From Maritalea mediterranea (lineage in GTDB: Bacteria; Pseudomonadota; Alphaproteobacteria; Rhizobiales; Devosiaceae): a DNA stretch of 64,000 nucleotides. Location of the stretch: contig NZ_JAKGTI010000001.1 in assembly GCF_021568695.1 (NCBI RefSeq), forward strand, positions 744,001 to 808,000. Direction: 5' to 3'. The position numbers and the translations under genes are program-made. Positions 36,034-45,232 of the stretch are shown here, one piece after another; the first letter of the stretch is position 1; every line of letters begins with the position of its first letter. The notes below the pieces were generated by a model. It was not told the origin of the DNA, ran no database searches, and saw only the letters and a list, made by a program, of their open reading frames with translations.

Positions 36034-36107
36034 GCGGGTGTAGCTCAATGGTAGAGCAGCAGCTTCCCAAGCTGACGACGAGGGTTCGATTCCCTTCACC
36101 CGCTCCA
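36034..36107 (+). tRNA. tRNA-Gly, anticodon CCC
   Basis: A 74-nt cloverleaf with acceptor arm GCGGGTG pairing with CACCCGC, D arm GCTC/GAGC, anticodon loop TTCCCAA (anticodon CCC at 36066-36068), T arm AGGG-TTCGATT-CCCT, and an encoded CCA end. It reads GGG codons. No duplicated 3' end was seen nearby, so there is no sign of an attached integrated element. Confidence 0.95.
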
Positions 36108-36286
36108 GATGCCATTTTGTTTGATCATCAGCACAAAAGTGCGGCACCGGATACCTGCGCGCACCGCTTCTCTCCCGCTTATTGCCATTTGCTGTCGCGC
36201 CTGCGTTTCGTCGCTCAACTCGCGGATCGGCTATTGAAATGTTGCCGCCTGCAGTAGGCATAGAGGAAGAGCTGGCCGATACCAAC

Positions 36287-36658
36287 TCAGCCGCCGATTT
36301 GGCCTAATTGGCTATTGAGTTCGAAAATCGCCAACTGAAACAAGCCTTCTAATGGCAGGGTATAGCCGCTTTCCTTTTCGCGTTGCCGCACCCGCGCCCA
36401 GATGTCATCTTCGCGCACCGCATCCAGAAAATCATGGCCATGCCAGGTGAGGGAATGCGGATACCAGGGGGCGGATTTGTCAAAGCCGCGGCCTTCGACA
36501 GCATGGATCAAATTGCCCTCATGCATCATGCGCACATGCTGAAAAACGGTCACATCATTATAATCGTCGTGGGGCAGATCGATGGTGCCAGGCTCGTCAT
36601 CCACCGAATTTTCAATCGCAATCAAAATTTTGCGCACCAAATCCATATCCCGTTTCAT
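36287..36658 (-). CDS. DUF2513-family protein
   Basis: A 123-residue protein with the DUF2513 layout: MKRDMDLVRKILIAIENS at the N-terminus, YNDVTVFQHVRMMHEGNLI in the middle, and LTWHGHDFLDAVREDDIW near residue 85. ATG 36658 is preferred to a longer frame from 36694 because it gives the typical MKRDMDL start. Members often occur in prophages and mobile regions; function unknown. It lies downstream of tRNA-Gly on the opposite strand. Confidence 0.8.
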   Translation of the reverse strand: MKRDMDLVRKILIAIENSVDDEPGTIDLPHDDYNDVTVFQHVRMMHEGNLIHAVEGRGFDKSAPWYPHSLTWHGHDFLDAVREDDIWARVRQREKESGYTLPLEGLFQLAIFELNSQLGQIGG

Positions 36659-36782
36659 AAATTCCCTTTCTGCGACATATCTCAATATAAGCATATGTCT
36701 CAGGCGCTGACGGTGCCTTGTCTTGGATCAAGTGGCGATCAAGGAACGGGTTTGAATGCTGGTGCAACTGAAAAAGTGGCCG

Positions 36783-36801
36783 CCCCGGACCTGATCCGGG
36801 G
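36783..36801. repeat. Palindromic repeat module A
   Basis: CCCCGGACCTGATCCGGGG, one mismatch from the other copies. It lies in the gap between the SDR and DUF2513 genes. Confidence 0.8.
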
Positions 36802-36826
36802 CCAACCCTCCAGTAACCGACAATGC

Positions 36827-37501
36827 CTATTGCGTCGGCATCAAAAAGATCTCATTCACCGCGCAGCGCGAATCCGCCTTAAGCGCGTGCATCACCGCAT
36901 CAGCAATATCCTCCGGCTGCAATTTGTCGGGCTTAGGCTCATCAAAGAATGGCGTGTCCACCATGCCCGGCGCGATCACGGTGCAGCGGCCGCCAAATTC
37001 GCGCATTTCTTCCGAAAGATTGCCGCCATAGCCATGCACAAACCATTTGGAGGCGCCATAAACCGACCCGGCAATATGTCGACGTCCGGCGGCGGAGCCA
37101 GTGAGCAGCAGATGGCCTTTGCGTTTTTTGAGGTGGGGCATGGCGGCCTTCACGGTCCACAAAACGCCCATCACATTCACCTTGATCATCTGCTCCCACT
37201 CATCCGGGTCGCCCGCCTCGGTGCCCGGCGCAGAAAGACCAGTGCCCGCATTGGCATAAACCGCGTCAATGCCACCAACCTGATCTGCGAACTTGTCCAC
37301 CGCGTCCTTCACGCTTTTAAAGTCGGTCACGTCGCCGGGCAGGGCCGTAGCCTTGTCGCCCAACTCATCCACCAACGCTTTGAGCTTGTCTTCGGAGCGC
37401 GCAAAAAGCCCCACAGTCCAACCGTTTTGAACAGCCTGCCGTGCCGTCGCCGCGCCGATCCCGCTGGATGCGCCGGTGATAAAAAGTGTCTTCTCGCTCA
37501 T
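36827..37501 (-). CDS. Short-chain dehydrogenase/reductase
   Basis: A 224-residue SDR. The cofactor motif is TGASSGIGAATARQ (residues 10-23), followed by NAGTGLSAPG. The catalytic Ser is in LLTGSAAGRRH, and the Tyr-x3-Lys is in GSVYGASKWFVHG. It is close to the YdfG/NADP-dependent serine-type dehydrogenase group. Monocistronic, RBS gagg. Substrate unknown. Confidence 0.88.
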   Translation of the reverse strand: MSEKTLFITGASSGIGAATARQAVQNGWTVGLFARSEDKLKALVDELGDKATALPGDVTDFKSVKDAVDKFADQVGGIDAVYANAGTGLSAPGTEAGDPDEWEQMIKVNVMGVLWTVKAAMPHLKKRKGHLLLTGSAAGRRHIAGSVYGASKWFVHGYGGNLSEEMREFGGRCTVIAPGMVDTPFFDEPKPDKLQPEDIADAVMHALKADSRCAVNEIFLMPTQ

Positions 37502-37757
37502 AAAAACTCCTCAGTTTGAAAATCCAGCTGTGGGCATAACGCACGGGCCGAACTTTGGTTGCTTCGCGCCGTCTTAGCGCCTTGATAGGGCGAAACGACC
37601 GCCCAGCCCATCTTGATGATCATAAAAGCGCGCGCCGTAAGTTAAGCCCTTGAACCACCAAACCAATCAGGCAATAATGCCGCAAAGGGCAGGCCATTCG
37701 GCAGGCCAGCATTGATATCCCGCCGCTCTGTCGGCGCGAACATTTCGGGAGACAGGC

Positions 37758-38735
37758 ATGAGCGGGTTGATGGCACTGCTGGATGATGTGGCGGCGCTGG
37801 CCAAATTGGCCGCCGCATCAATTGACGATGTGACGGCACAGGCCGTCAAGGCAGGCTCCAAAGCCGCCGGTGCGGTGATTGATGATGCCGCCGTTACCCC
37901 CAAATATATGCAGGGCTTTTCCCCGGCACGCGAATTGCCCATGGTGTGGAAAATTGCCCGCGCCTCGCTGATCAACAAGCTGATTTTCCTCTTGCCCGCC
38001 GGGCTGGCCTTGTCCGCTTTTGCACCATGGATGATTCCGCCTTTGCTGATGCTCGGCGGCGGTTATTTGTGCTTTGAAGGCGCCGAAAAGGTTGCCCATT
38101 TCCTAGGGTTTGGCAAAGGCCATGGCGGCCCGGACGGCAGCCACACCGAAGGCGATGCCGCCCATCTGGAAAAAGAAAAGGTGGCCGGCGCGATAAAAAC
38201 CGATTTTATACTCTCGGCCGAAATCATGACCATCGCCCTGGCGGCCATCCCCGAAAGTGCTCTCTGGATGGAAGCTGCCACATTGGCCATGGTCGCGGTG
38301 GGCATCACCGTGCTGGTCTATGGCGCGGTGGCGCTGATCGTGAAGGCCGACGATGTCGGTCTCTATCTGGCCGAAAATGGCCGCCTGAGTTTAACCCGAG
38401 CCCTTGGCCGCGGCATTGTCTATGGCATGCCCAAATTCATGACTCTATTGATGGTGGTCGGCACCACCGCCATGCTCTGGGTCGGCGGCTCGATCATTCT
38501 GCACGCCCTCGACCAAATGGGCTTCTCCGCCCCTTATGACATGATTCACCACGTCGCCGTAGACGCCGCCAACGCCATTGGCGCCTGGCAAGGCGCGATA
38601 GAATGGACCGTTACGGCCGGCTTAGACGGCATCTTCGGCCTCGCCCTCGGCGTGATCCTGATCCCCATCGGCGTCAAAATCATCAAACCCCTCTGGACCA
38701 GATTTGCCCCAAAGCCCGTGGCGGCACCGGAATAA
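37758..38735 (+). CDS. DUF808 (YedI-like) membrane protein
   Basis: A 325-residue integral-membrane protein starting MSGLMALLDDVAALAKLAAA, followed by the family blocks VTPKYMQGFSPARELPMVWK and GYLCFEGAEKVAHF. About six to seven hydrophobic segments follow. This is the DUF808/YedI family, of unknown function. RBS gggagacag before ATG 37758. Confidence 0.9.
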   Translation: MSGLMALLDDVAALAKLAAASIDDVTAQAVKAGSKAAGAVIDDAAVTPKYMQGFSPARELPMVWKIARASLINKLIFLLPAGLALSAFAPWMIPPLLMLGGGYLCFEGAEKVAHFLGFGKGHGGPDGSHTEGDAAHLEKEKVAGAIKTDFILSAEIMTIALAAIPESALWMEAATLAMVAVGITVLVYGAVALIVKADDVGLYLAENGRLSLTRALGRGIVYGMPKFMTLLMVVGTTAMLWVGGSIILHALDQMGFSAPYDMIHHVAVDAANAIGAWQGAIEWTVTAGLDGIFGLALGVILIPIGVKIIKPLWTRFAPKPVAAPE

Positions 38736-39078
38736 GAGAAAGCCAAGCGCGGGCGAGGCATTATTTCCCTCCCCTTGATGGGGAGGGATCAAGGGTGGGG
38801 TGGAGCCATAAGGCACAACGCCAACCAACCCGCATCCCCCTTTTCCTCGGGCTTCACCCGGGGATCCAGTCCGGCGCAACCGCACGCGGCGAGCGAGTTA
38901 CCCCAGCGCACTCATCCAAGCCACCAATGACATCAATGCGCGCAAGCTTGTCTGGACATTTTCAAATCAGTGCGAAAAACAAGACCAATCGGCAGACTTT
39001 GCCACAGGATTAGCCCATTCTTAATGAGTTCACCGCAAGTTCTAAAGCTTGGGACTTTGTAAAGCAGGCTTGATTGGC
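38736..39078. repeat. 343-bp intergenic region with palindromic repeats
   Basis: CCCTCCCCTTGATGGGGAGGG at 38767-38787 and CCTCGGGCTTCACCCGGGG at 38846-38864, the same types as in the 26-kb and 40-kb repeat regions. No gene seen. Confidence 0.8.
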
Positions 39079-39866
39079 ATGTCTAAACCTATTGGTTGTA
39101 ACGGCTGTAAAAATGCGGACGCGAACAAATTCGTCGTGCCGTTCACGATGGCATTTCAACCCATCGTTGATTTGGCCAAGGGGCATATCTGGGGATATGA
39201 GTCCTTGGTTCGGGGGCAGAACGGCGAAAGCGCGTTTGACGTCCTCAGCCAAGTCACTGAGGAGAACAGATACGCATTTGATCAGGCGTGCCGTGTTAAA
39301 GCGATTGAACTCGCTGGCGAAAAGATGCCCCCCGTTCAAATGCGATGTTGTCGATCAACTTTTTGCCCAATGCGGTATATGAGCCAAAGGCGTGCATCCG
39401 CGCCACCTTGGCCGCATCAGCAAAGGCAAATTTTAGCCCGAGTCGACTGATGTTTGAATTTACCGAGCAAGAGGAAATGCGGGATACCGATCATGTTCAG
39501 CATATTGTGACCGAGTACCGCAAAATGGGGTTCACAACTGCCATTGATGATTTCGGGGCCGGGTTTTCTGGTCTCGGTCTTTTGGCACGCTTTCAAACCG
39601 ACATTGTCAAAATTGATATGGAATTGATCCGAAATATCGACCAATCGCCAAGCCGGCAGGCCATTGTGCAAGGGATCATGACGATGAGCAATCTCATGCA
39701 ATTCAAAGTGTTGGCAGAGGGGGTCGAAACAGCAGCGGAAACTGACACTCTGCTCGAGCTGGGCATCGATCTTTTCCAAGGCTATTTTATCGCCAAACCC
39801 GCGCTCGAGACTTTTGCGCGCGAGGCCGATATTCCAGCTCTCTCCAATGGCCTTGCTGGTCCATGA
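39079..39866 (+). pseudogene. EAL-domain (c-di-GMP phosphodiesterase) gene with a -1 frameshift
   Basis: Stand-alone EAL-domain protein that would hydrolyse c-di-GMP, ~262 residues if repaired. The N-part (from ATG 39079) has AFQPIVDLAKGHIWGYESLVR, where ESL replaces EAL. The C-part in another frame continues LSINFLPNAVYEP, LMFEFTEQEEM, AIDDFGAGFSGLG, DIVKIDMELI and VLAEGVETAAE, so all EAL catalytic residues are present. The switch falls at a run of six C (39328-39333). One extra base there restores a single frame reading through GEKMPPRSNAMLSINF. It may be phase variation at a homopolymer, a mutation or a sequencing error. Confidence 0.85.
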
Positions 39867-41152
39867 AAGAAGCCAGCGGGCACACAAACTTCGCTACCCG
39901 CCGAAGAAGCCCAACGAACCGCTTGAATTTTTCTCCCGTCTTAAAAGCCACAGGTCCAAACCGGGCCAAAGAGCGCAAAAAAGCCCGATAACAACAACCG
40001 CACTCACATTCTAAAACTCTGATCGCTTCACCCAAAGCGCGGCTTCAATCCGAAGCCTTTTTACCAGCTGAAAGTCCGTTCTGGATTCCCGCGTGCGCGG
40101 GAATGACGAAGGTAAAGGCGGTGCGATCGCCGAACAGGGGAGGTGTTGGTGACGCTCGACCTAACCCACCACCCCGGACTTGTTCCGGGGGCCACACCAA
40201 CAGCGCCCATGGCAGTGCCTAAGCGCCAAACACCACCGTCATTGCAAGACATGATCTTGCAATCCATTTCACTTGTCCTCTTGGCAAGAGATAGGAGAAA
40301 GGCCGAACAAGCCTGCCACTTGGCCAGTCGCAAATGGACCCCAAGATCAAGTCTTGGGGTGACGGGAGAGGCAATTTAACTGCCCAATCATTGATGTCGA
40401 GCCGGAGCCCTACTGCACAATGCCAACACCCCGCAGACACGTCATCCTCGGGCTTGACCCGGGGATCCAGTCAAGCGCAACCGAAGGCGTACAACGCCAA
40501 CGGTATACTCCGCAGAAAGTCCAACCTGGATTCCCGCGTGCGCGGGAATGACGAAAGTAGCGGCGGTTCGATGGCTGTACGTTAGATGGGCCAGCCACCT
40601 GCCCACACGTCACCCCGGACTTGATCCGGGGCCAAAGAGATAGCGCTCATGGCAGTGCCCACCCCCCAAACCCCACCGTCATTGCAAGACTTGATCTTGC
40701 AATCCATTTCACATTTTCTCATGGCAAGAGGGAGGAGAAGACCGAACAAGCCTGCCGCTTGGCCAATCGCAAATGGGCCCCAAAATCAAGTCTTGGGGTG
40801 ACGGGAGGAGAATGCTGTCGGGCATAATCAGGGGATGTTGGAGCCATTTGGCACAACGCCAACACCTCGCTCCCTCGTCATCCTCGGGCTTGACCCGGGG
40901 ATCCAGTAAAGCGCAAACTAGGACCGAAGCCGTAAACGGTTTGCCCAACTGAAACTCCAAAATAGGTTCCCGCCTGCGCGGGAAAGATGAAAGCATTAGC
41001 GGAGTCCGATTCAAGCGACTATGGGACCAGTAGCCTGCACAAACATCGCCTGGGCTCGATTCAGGGCCTATGTAGTATTTTCCTCTAACCATTGGCATTG
41101 CTGAATGTCTAATACAACCTTGCCGTAAAATCCAAATGATGTGGTTTAATAT
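39867..41152. repeat. 1.3-kb tandem array of a composite palindrome module (~440 bp, 2.2 copies)
   Basis: No gene. Five palindrome types recur in fixed order. D, TTCCCGC/GCGGGAA: 40086-40103, 40531-40548, 40967-40984. A, CCCCGGA/TCCGGGG: 40172-40190, 40613-40631. C, ATTGCAAGA/TCTTGCAAT: 40241-40263, 40681-40703. C', CCCCAAGA/TCTTGGGG: 40339-40359, 40778-40798 (imperfect). B, CCTCGGGCTTGACCCGGGG: from about 40446 and 40882. The period is 436-445 bp, and a decayed third A lies near 41045-41070. The sequence between palindromes is also similar between copies. Confidence 0.85.
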
Positions 41153-42838
41153 ATGAAGATCGAGTCTCAGGACCAAGCAATAGAAGCATTGCTAAAGGGA
41201 ACAGTATTTGAAATCCCAAGTTTCCAAAGACCTTACTCTTGGGAGTTGGATCACATAAATAAGTTTTGGGACGACATACTGGAAAACATATCAGATACAT
41301 ATTTCATTGGTTCAATGGTTGTCTACAAAGGTAATCGCTCGAAAGTTTTTGTTGTAGACGGCCAATAGCGGCTAACAACCATCGCGATATTGCTTTGTGC
41401 ATTGAGAGAAGGATTTAAGAAGGTTGGTGCCAAAGCTCTTGCAGAAGGCATACAGGCATACATCCAACAAAGAGATCGTGATTCGCGTGTCGTCTACGTG
41501 CTAAAAACGGAAACAAGCTATCCGTATTTACAAGAAGAGGTGCTCAAAGACAAACCTTCAACTATTGCCACGCGGCTTGGTGACGAAGAACGGGCCATCG
41601 AAAGAGCCTTTTCAGAGTTCAATAAAAAGATCGCAATAGAAACTGACGCTATTCTAGGTAATCTTGAAAGAACGCCTGAAGAAAACAAGACTGAGGTTGT
41701 ACGCTGGCTTACTGAAATTAGAGATACGGTGTTAGACCTGAACGTAATCGTTGTTACGCTTGATAATGAAAGTGACGCTTACACGATTTTTGAAACGCTG
41801 AACACCAGAGGTAAGGACCTCGCGCTCACGGACTTGCTACGAAACCATTTCAAAAAGATGATCGACGAAGGGACAGAAGTTGATCATGCAACACTGAAAT
41901 GGCGAAATGTAATTGCAACTATTAGGGGCGCGCCGATAAACCTGGATCCGGATGAGTTTGTAGTGCATTCTTGGCAATCAAGATATGATTTCGTAACAAA
42001 GGCCAAAGCTTTCGCCAAGGCGAAGGAGCGGATCGATAGTAGCAATGCTGACAATCATCTAAATCGCTTCCAAAGTGACGCTGAGCACTGGAGGTCAATC
42101 TTTGATCCTGATTTTAGTTGGACTAATGATGAGAAAGAGGTTGCGAAGTCACTTCGAGCATTGCGGATATTCAAAGTGAAACAGTCCACGCCCGGCATTC
42201 TTTCTCTAATTCGAGCATATAGGGATGGGATCATTCGATACCGGCATTTGCGCGACGCACTCAACATGATTGAAAAATTTCACTTCACCTTCAATGCAGT
42301 TACGTCTTCTAGGTCCTCCGGTGGAATATCTGGAATGTTTGCTTCATTTGGAAAACAAATGTTCAATAGCAGGAACACTGAGAGCGCAGTGCAAGTCTTG
42401 CGTGATTTGAATCGTAAACTTCGTGATAGAGCACCTGATCCGGATGAGTTTGATGCTAACTTTCGCCAAATTGTCTTCACACGTGGTCAAACTTCGCAGA
42501 AAGAGCTTATTAGATATATCTTGAAAAAGGTGCAAAATGAGGAAGGTAGTCCGACTGTGGGTGAAAGTGATGATCTTACAATCGAACACCTTATTCCCCA
42601 GGCGTCTGACCGGGATGAGACCATAGTTGGTCAAATTGGAAACCTTATTTTGGTCGACAAAGTAACCAACGGCCGATTGGCGGATAGGAGGTTTTCAGAA
42701 AAGAAAAAGATATTGCATGAAAGCGGATATCGGCTTCCATCAGCGTTTACCGAAGTTGACGACCTGACCGATGAAATCATCGAAGAAAATACCATGCGTG
42801 TTTCTAAGTTATCGCGTTCAAAGGTTTGGAGTATCTAG
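41153..42838 (+). pseudogene. GmrSD-like DUF262/DUF1524 protein interrupted by in-frame TAG
   Basis: A single-chain relative of the type IV restriction protein GmrSD, 561 codons long. The DUF262 domain begins with EIPSFQRPYSW and reaches the ParB-like motif VVDGQ-RLTT, where the second Gln of the usual DGQQR is a TAG (41366-41368); the frame then continues unchanged. The C-terminal DUF1524 HNH-type region has LTIEHLIPQ (near codon 477) and GNLILVDKVTNGRLADR. The gene is visibly AT-richer than its neighbours, so it was probably acquired. With TAG read as stop, only 71 residues are made, unless amber suppression occurs. Confidence 0.85.
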
Positions 42839-42890
42839 GCCTTGATCGGTGAGTGTTATGATCGCCGGTATGAGTTATATCCTCCGCCAC

Positions 42891-42914
42891 AAAAAAAAGC
42901 CGCCTCGCGGCGGC
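42891..42914 (-). terminator. Rho-independent terminator of the ClpP-like gene
   Basis: On the minus strand, GCCGCCGCGAGGCGGC folds into a strong hairpin followed by eight T. It begins 21 bases after the clpP stop. Confidence 0.88.
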
Positions 42915-42935
42915 TTCCTCATTTTCTCCAACCGC

Positions 42936-43517
42936 TTAGGTCAGATCATCAATATTGGTGATCACCCGGCCCAGCAGGCCATATTCAATGGCCTCTTTGG
43001 TGTTCAGCCAGAAATCGCGGTTGGTGTCTTCGGCGATTTTTTCCGGTGTTTGGCCGGTGGCTTCGGCAAACAGAATGTCGAACCGTTCGCGCATTTGCTT
43101 GATTTGCTCGGCCTGAATCTGGATGTCAGAGACTTTGCCGCCCACGCCGCCGCTTGGTTGGTGCAGCAGGAAGCGGGTGTTGGGCAGGCACAGCCGGTTT
43201 TCGCGTTTGGCGCCGATAAAGATCAGCGCGCCGGCGCTGGCCACCCAGCCGCTGCCGATGGTGCGCACTTTGGGCTTAATGAATTTGATGATGTCATGCA
43301 CCATGTCGCCACTTTCCACATGGCCGCCAGGTGAGCTGATAAACACATTGATCGGATCATCAGATTGATCGGCAAGTGCCAACAACCGACCAGAAGCTTC
43401 GCGCGCGAGCTTGTCGTTGATTTCGCCTGTGATCAAAACCGTGCGGTTTTTAAACAGGATTTTCTCAACGGTTGGGTCGTTCTTGTTGTCTTGTTTGTCT
43501 TCGTTTTCATTTGCCAT
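42936..43517 (-). CDS. clpP: ClpP-family serine protease (paralogue type)
   Basis: A ~193-residue ClpP-fold protease. The triad is intact: Ser in GWVASAGALIFIG (usual ASMGA is ASAGA), His in RFLLHQPSGG, and Asp in NRDFWLNTKEAIEYGLL. The N-terminus (MANENEDKQDNKND) is short and charged. ATG 43517 is chosen over an in-frame ATG at 43550. No clpX or tig is adjacent, so this looks like an additional ClpP rather than the housekeeping tig-clpP-clpX copy. Own terminator. Confidence 0.85.
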   Translation of the reverse strand: MANENEDKQDNKNDPTVEKILFKNRTVLITGEINDKLAREASGRLLALADQSDDPINVFISSPGGHVESGDMVHDIIKFIKPKVRTIGSGWVASAGALIFIGAKRENRLCLPNTRFLLHQPSGGVGGKVSDIQIQAEQIKQMRERFDILFAEATGQTPEKIAEDTNRDFWLNTKEAIEYGLLGRVITNIDDLT

Positions 43518-43683
43518 AGCTAAAATCTGTCCTTGCCGTTCGAAATGCATCTTGGCTTTTTAATTCATGATTCGGCTAAATCTAACGTAAAATTGTGTTC
43601 AGCCAAACAATTCCATTTGCCATTGTTAATGGGGCATGATCTCTTAGGTGATATTGGTTGCACCAATGTTCAAGGGGAGACAA

Positions 43684-44859
43684 ATGCCAGTTATCAATCG
43701 TGTTGCTGAATTTCATAAAGAACTGACCGAAATCCGGCAAGACATTCATGCTCATCCCGAGCTGGGCTTTAACGAACATCGCACCGCAGCGCTGGTGGCG
43801 GAAAAGCTTAAAAGCTATGGCGTGGATGAAATTGTCACCGGCATTGGCAAAACCGGCGTGGTGGCGGTGATCAAAGGGCGCGAGAACAAATCCGGCAAAA
43901 CCATCGGCCTGCGCGCCGATATGGATGCGCTGCCCATCACCGAGATTTTGAACCATGAGTATAAATCGCAAAATGAGGGCGTAATGCATGCCTGCGGCCA
44001 TGATGGCCACACCACCATTTTGCTGGGCGCGGCGAAATATTTGGCCGAAACGCGCAATTTTGACGGCACCGCCGTGATGATTTTCCAACCCGCGGAAGAA
44101 GGTGGCGGCGGCGGCAATGAAATGGTCAAAGACGGGATGATGGAGCGCTTCGGCATTGATGAAGTCTATGGCCTGCACAACTCCCCCGGTACCAAAACCA
44201 ATCACTTTGAAATCCGCACCGGCGCACTGATGGCCGCTGCTGACTTTTTTGAAATCGAGATTGTGGGCAAGGGCGCCCATGCGGCCCATCCGGACCATGG
44301 CATCGATCCGATCATCGTCGGCACAGATCTGGTGCAGGCCTTTCAACGCATCGTGTCGCGCAATGTGGGCCCGCTCAAATCCATTGTTGTGTCGGTAACC
44401 ACCTTTCATTGCGGCACGGCGGACAATGTGATCGAACAAACGGCTCGATTGTCCGGCACCGTGCGCACGTTGGATATGGACGTGCGCGACTATGCGGAAA
44501 AGCGGATGCAGGAAATCTGCAACGGCATTGCCCAATTGCATGGCGCCAAAATCAATCTGAACTATCAAAAAGAATATCCGGTCACCATCAACCATCCGGC
44601 GCAAACCAAATTTGCAACGGAGGTCGCCAAAGAAGTGGTGGGCGAAGATCGAGTGAAGGACGATATTGAACCGGTAATGGGCGCGGAGGATTTTTCCTTT
44701 ATGCTGCTGGCCCGGCCCGGCGCTTATATTTTCTTGGGGCAGGGCGACACGCCAAATTGCCACCACCCGGAATATGATTTTAATGATGAAATCATCCCCA
44801 CCGGCTCCAGCTTTATGATCAAGCTGGTCGAAAAAGCAATGCCGATTGGAAAAAATTGA
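43684..44859 (+). CDS. M20-family amidohydrolase (aminoacylase/hippurate hydrolase type)
   Basis: A 391-residue metallopeptidase-fold amidohydrolase. Metal ligands sit in MHACGHDGHTT, IFQPAEEGGGG and the C-terminal GAEDFSFML; the first-domain LRADMDALPI is also typical. ATG 43684 with RBS aaggggaga is preferred to an in-frame ATG at 43648. It hydrolyses an N-acyl amino acid or a similar amide; specificity unknown. It faces the kyn operon, whose last gene ends 137 bp away, and hydrolysis of N-acyl aromatic amino acids would fit the neighbourhood, but that is a guess. Confidence 0.9.
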   Translation: MPVINRVAEFHKELTEIRQDIHAHPELGFNEHRTAALVAEKLKSYGVDEIVTGIGKTGVVAVIKGRENKSGKTIGLRADMDALPITEILNHEYKSQNEGVMHACGHDGHTTILLGAAKYLAETRNFDGTAVMIFQPAEEGGGGGNEMVKDGMMERFGIDEVYGLHNSPGTKTNHFEIRTGALMAAADFFEIEIVGKGAHAAHPDHGIDPIIVGTDLVQAFQRIVSRNVGPLKSIVVSVTTFHCGTADNVIEQTARLSGTVRTLDMDVRDYAEKRMQEICNGIAQLHGAKINLNYQKEYPVTINHPAQTKFATEVAKEVVGEDRVKDDIEPVMGAEDFSFMLLARPGAYIFLGQGDTPNCHHPEYDFNDEIIPTGSSFMIKLVEKAMPIGKN

Positions 44860-44942
44860 AATTTCGCCATAAAAAGCTGGAGTTTTGCTGAAATAGACTA
44901 AAATTATGGCGCTCGATTTCAGTTTTTGCGCAAAAGAAAAGG

Positions 44943-44973
44943 GATTTCAGATGGTTACACCTGAAATCTCTCT
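44943..44973 (-). terminator. Probable terminator of the kyn/abm leftward operon
   Basis: GATTTCAG (44943-44950) and CTGAAATC (44961-44968) form a perfect 8-bp stem with a 10-base loop. On the minus strand it is followed by CCCTTTTCTTTT. Confidence 0.55.
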
Positions 44974-44995
44974 CTAATTTCGATGATTTTGACCC

Positions 44996-45232
44996 TTAGA
45001 ATGTTTTAAAGGTCAGCGTGGTCAACGAACGCTCAATGCCCTCAATATCCAAAATATTGTCGTTGATGAACATGCCCACATCGTCCCCTTCGGGAATATA
45101 GATCTTCATCATCAAATCAAAATTTCCCGAGGTCGAATAAAGCTCGGAAACAATTTCGCGCTCGTGAATTTTGTCGGCAACTTCATAAGTCTTGCCCGGC
45201 TTGCACCGCAATTGAACAAATACGCAATTCAT
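44996..45232 (-). CDS. Stand-alone Lrp/AsnC ligand-binding (RAM) domain protein
   Basis: A 78-residue protein that is only the ligand-sensing RAM domain of Lrp/AsnC regulators; there is no HTH. Visible features are [20 protein letters not shown], then [12 protein letters not shown] and [15 protein letters not shown] 45232 overlaps the kynA stop (ATGA). Such stand-alone RAM proteins bind amino acids and modulate partners. Position as last gene of the tryptophan/kynurenine operon suggests aromatic amino acid or intermediate sensing (inference). Confidence 0.82.
   Translation of the reverse strand: MNCVFVQLRCKPGKTYEVADKIHEREIVSELYSTSGNFDLMMKIYIPEGDDVGMFINDNILDIEGIERSLTTLTFKTF

Noticed and set aside
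36034-36107. tRNA-Gly as attachment site of an integrated element carrying the DUF2513 gene
   Set aside because: No second copy of the tRNA 3' end and no integrase were seen nearby.
40078-41070. CRISPR array
   Set aside because: The repeats are palindromes of different types with long similar sequence between them; there are no uniform repeats with unique spacers and no cas genes.
9924-42838. Reassignment of TAG to Gln in this organism, to explain the two in-frame TAGs
   Set aside because: TAG is the normal stop of many intact genes here (phoU, metZ, the orphan permease, the RND pump, ybjQ, GNAT), and of the DUF262 gene itself.
43582-44766. Long open frame antisense to the M20 hydrolase, and similar ones antisense to the ligase (47585-48874) and hydroxyacyl-CoA dehydrogenase (55029-56441)
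   Set aside because: Their products look like low-complexity mirrors of the true genes, with no family pattern and no RBS. The forward genes are clear.
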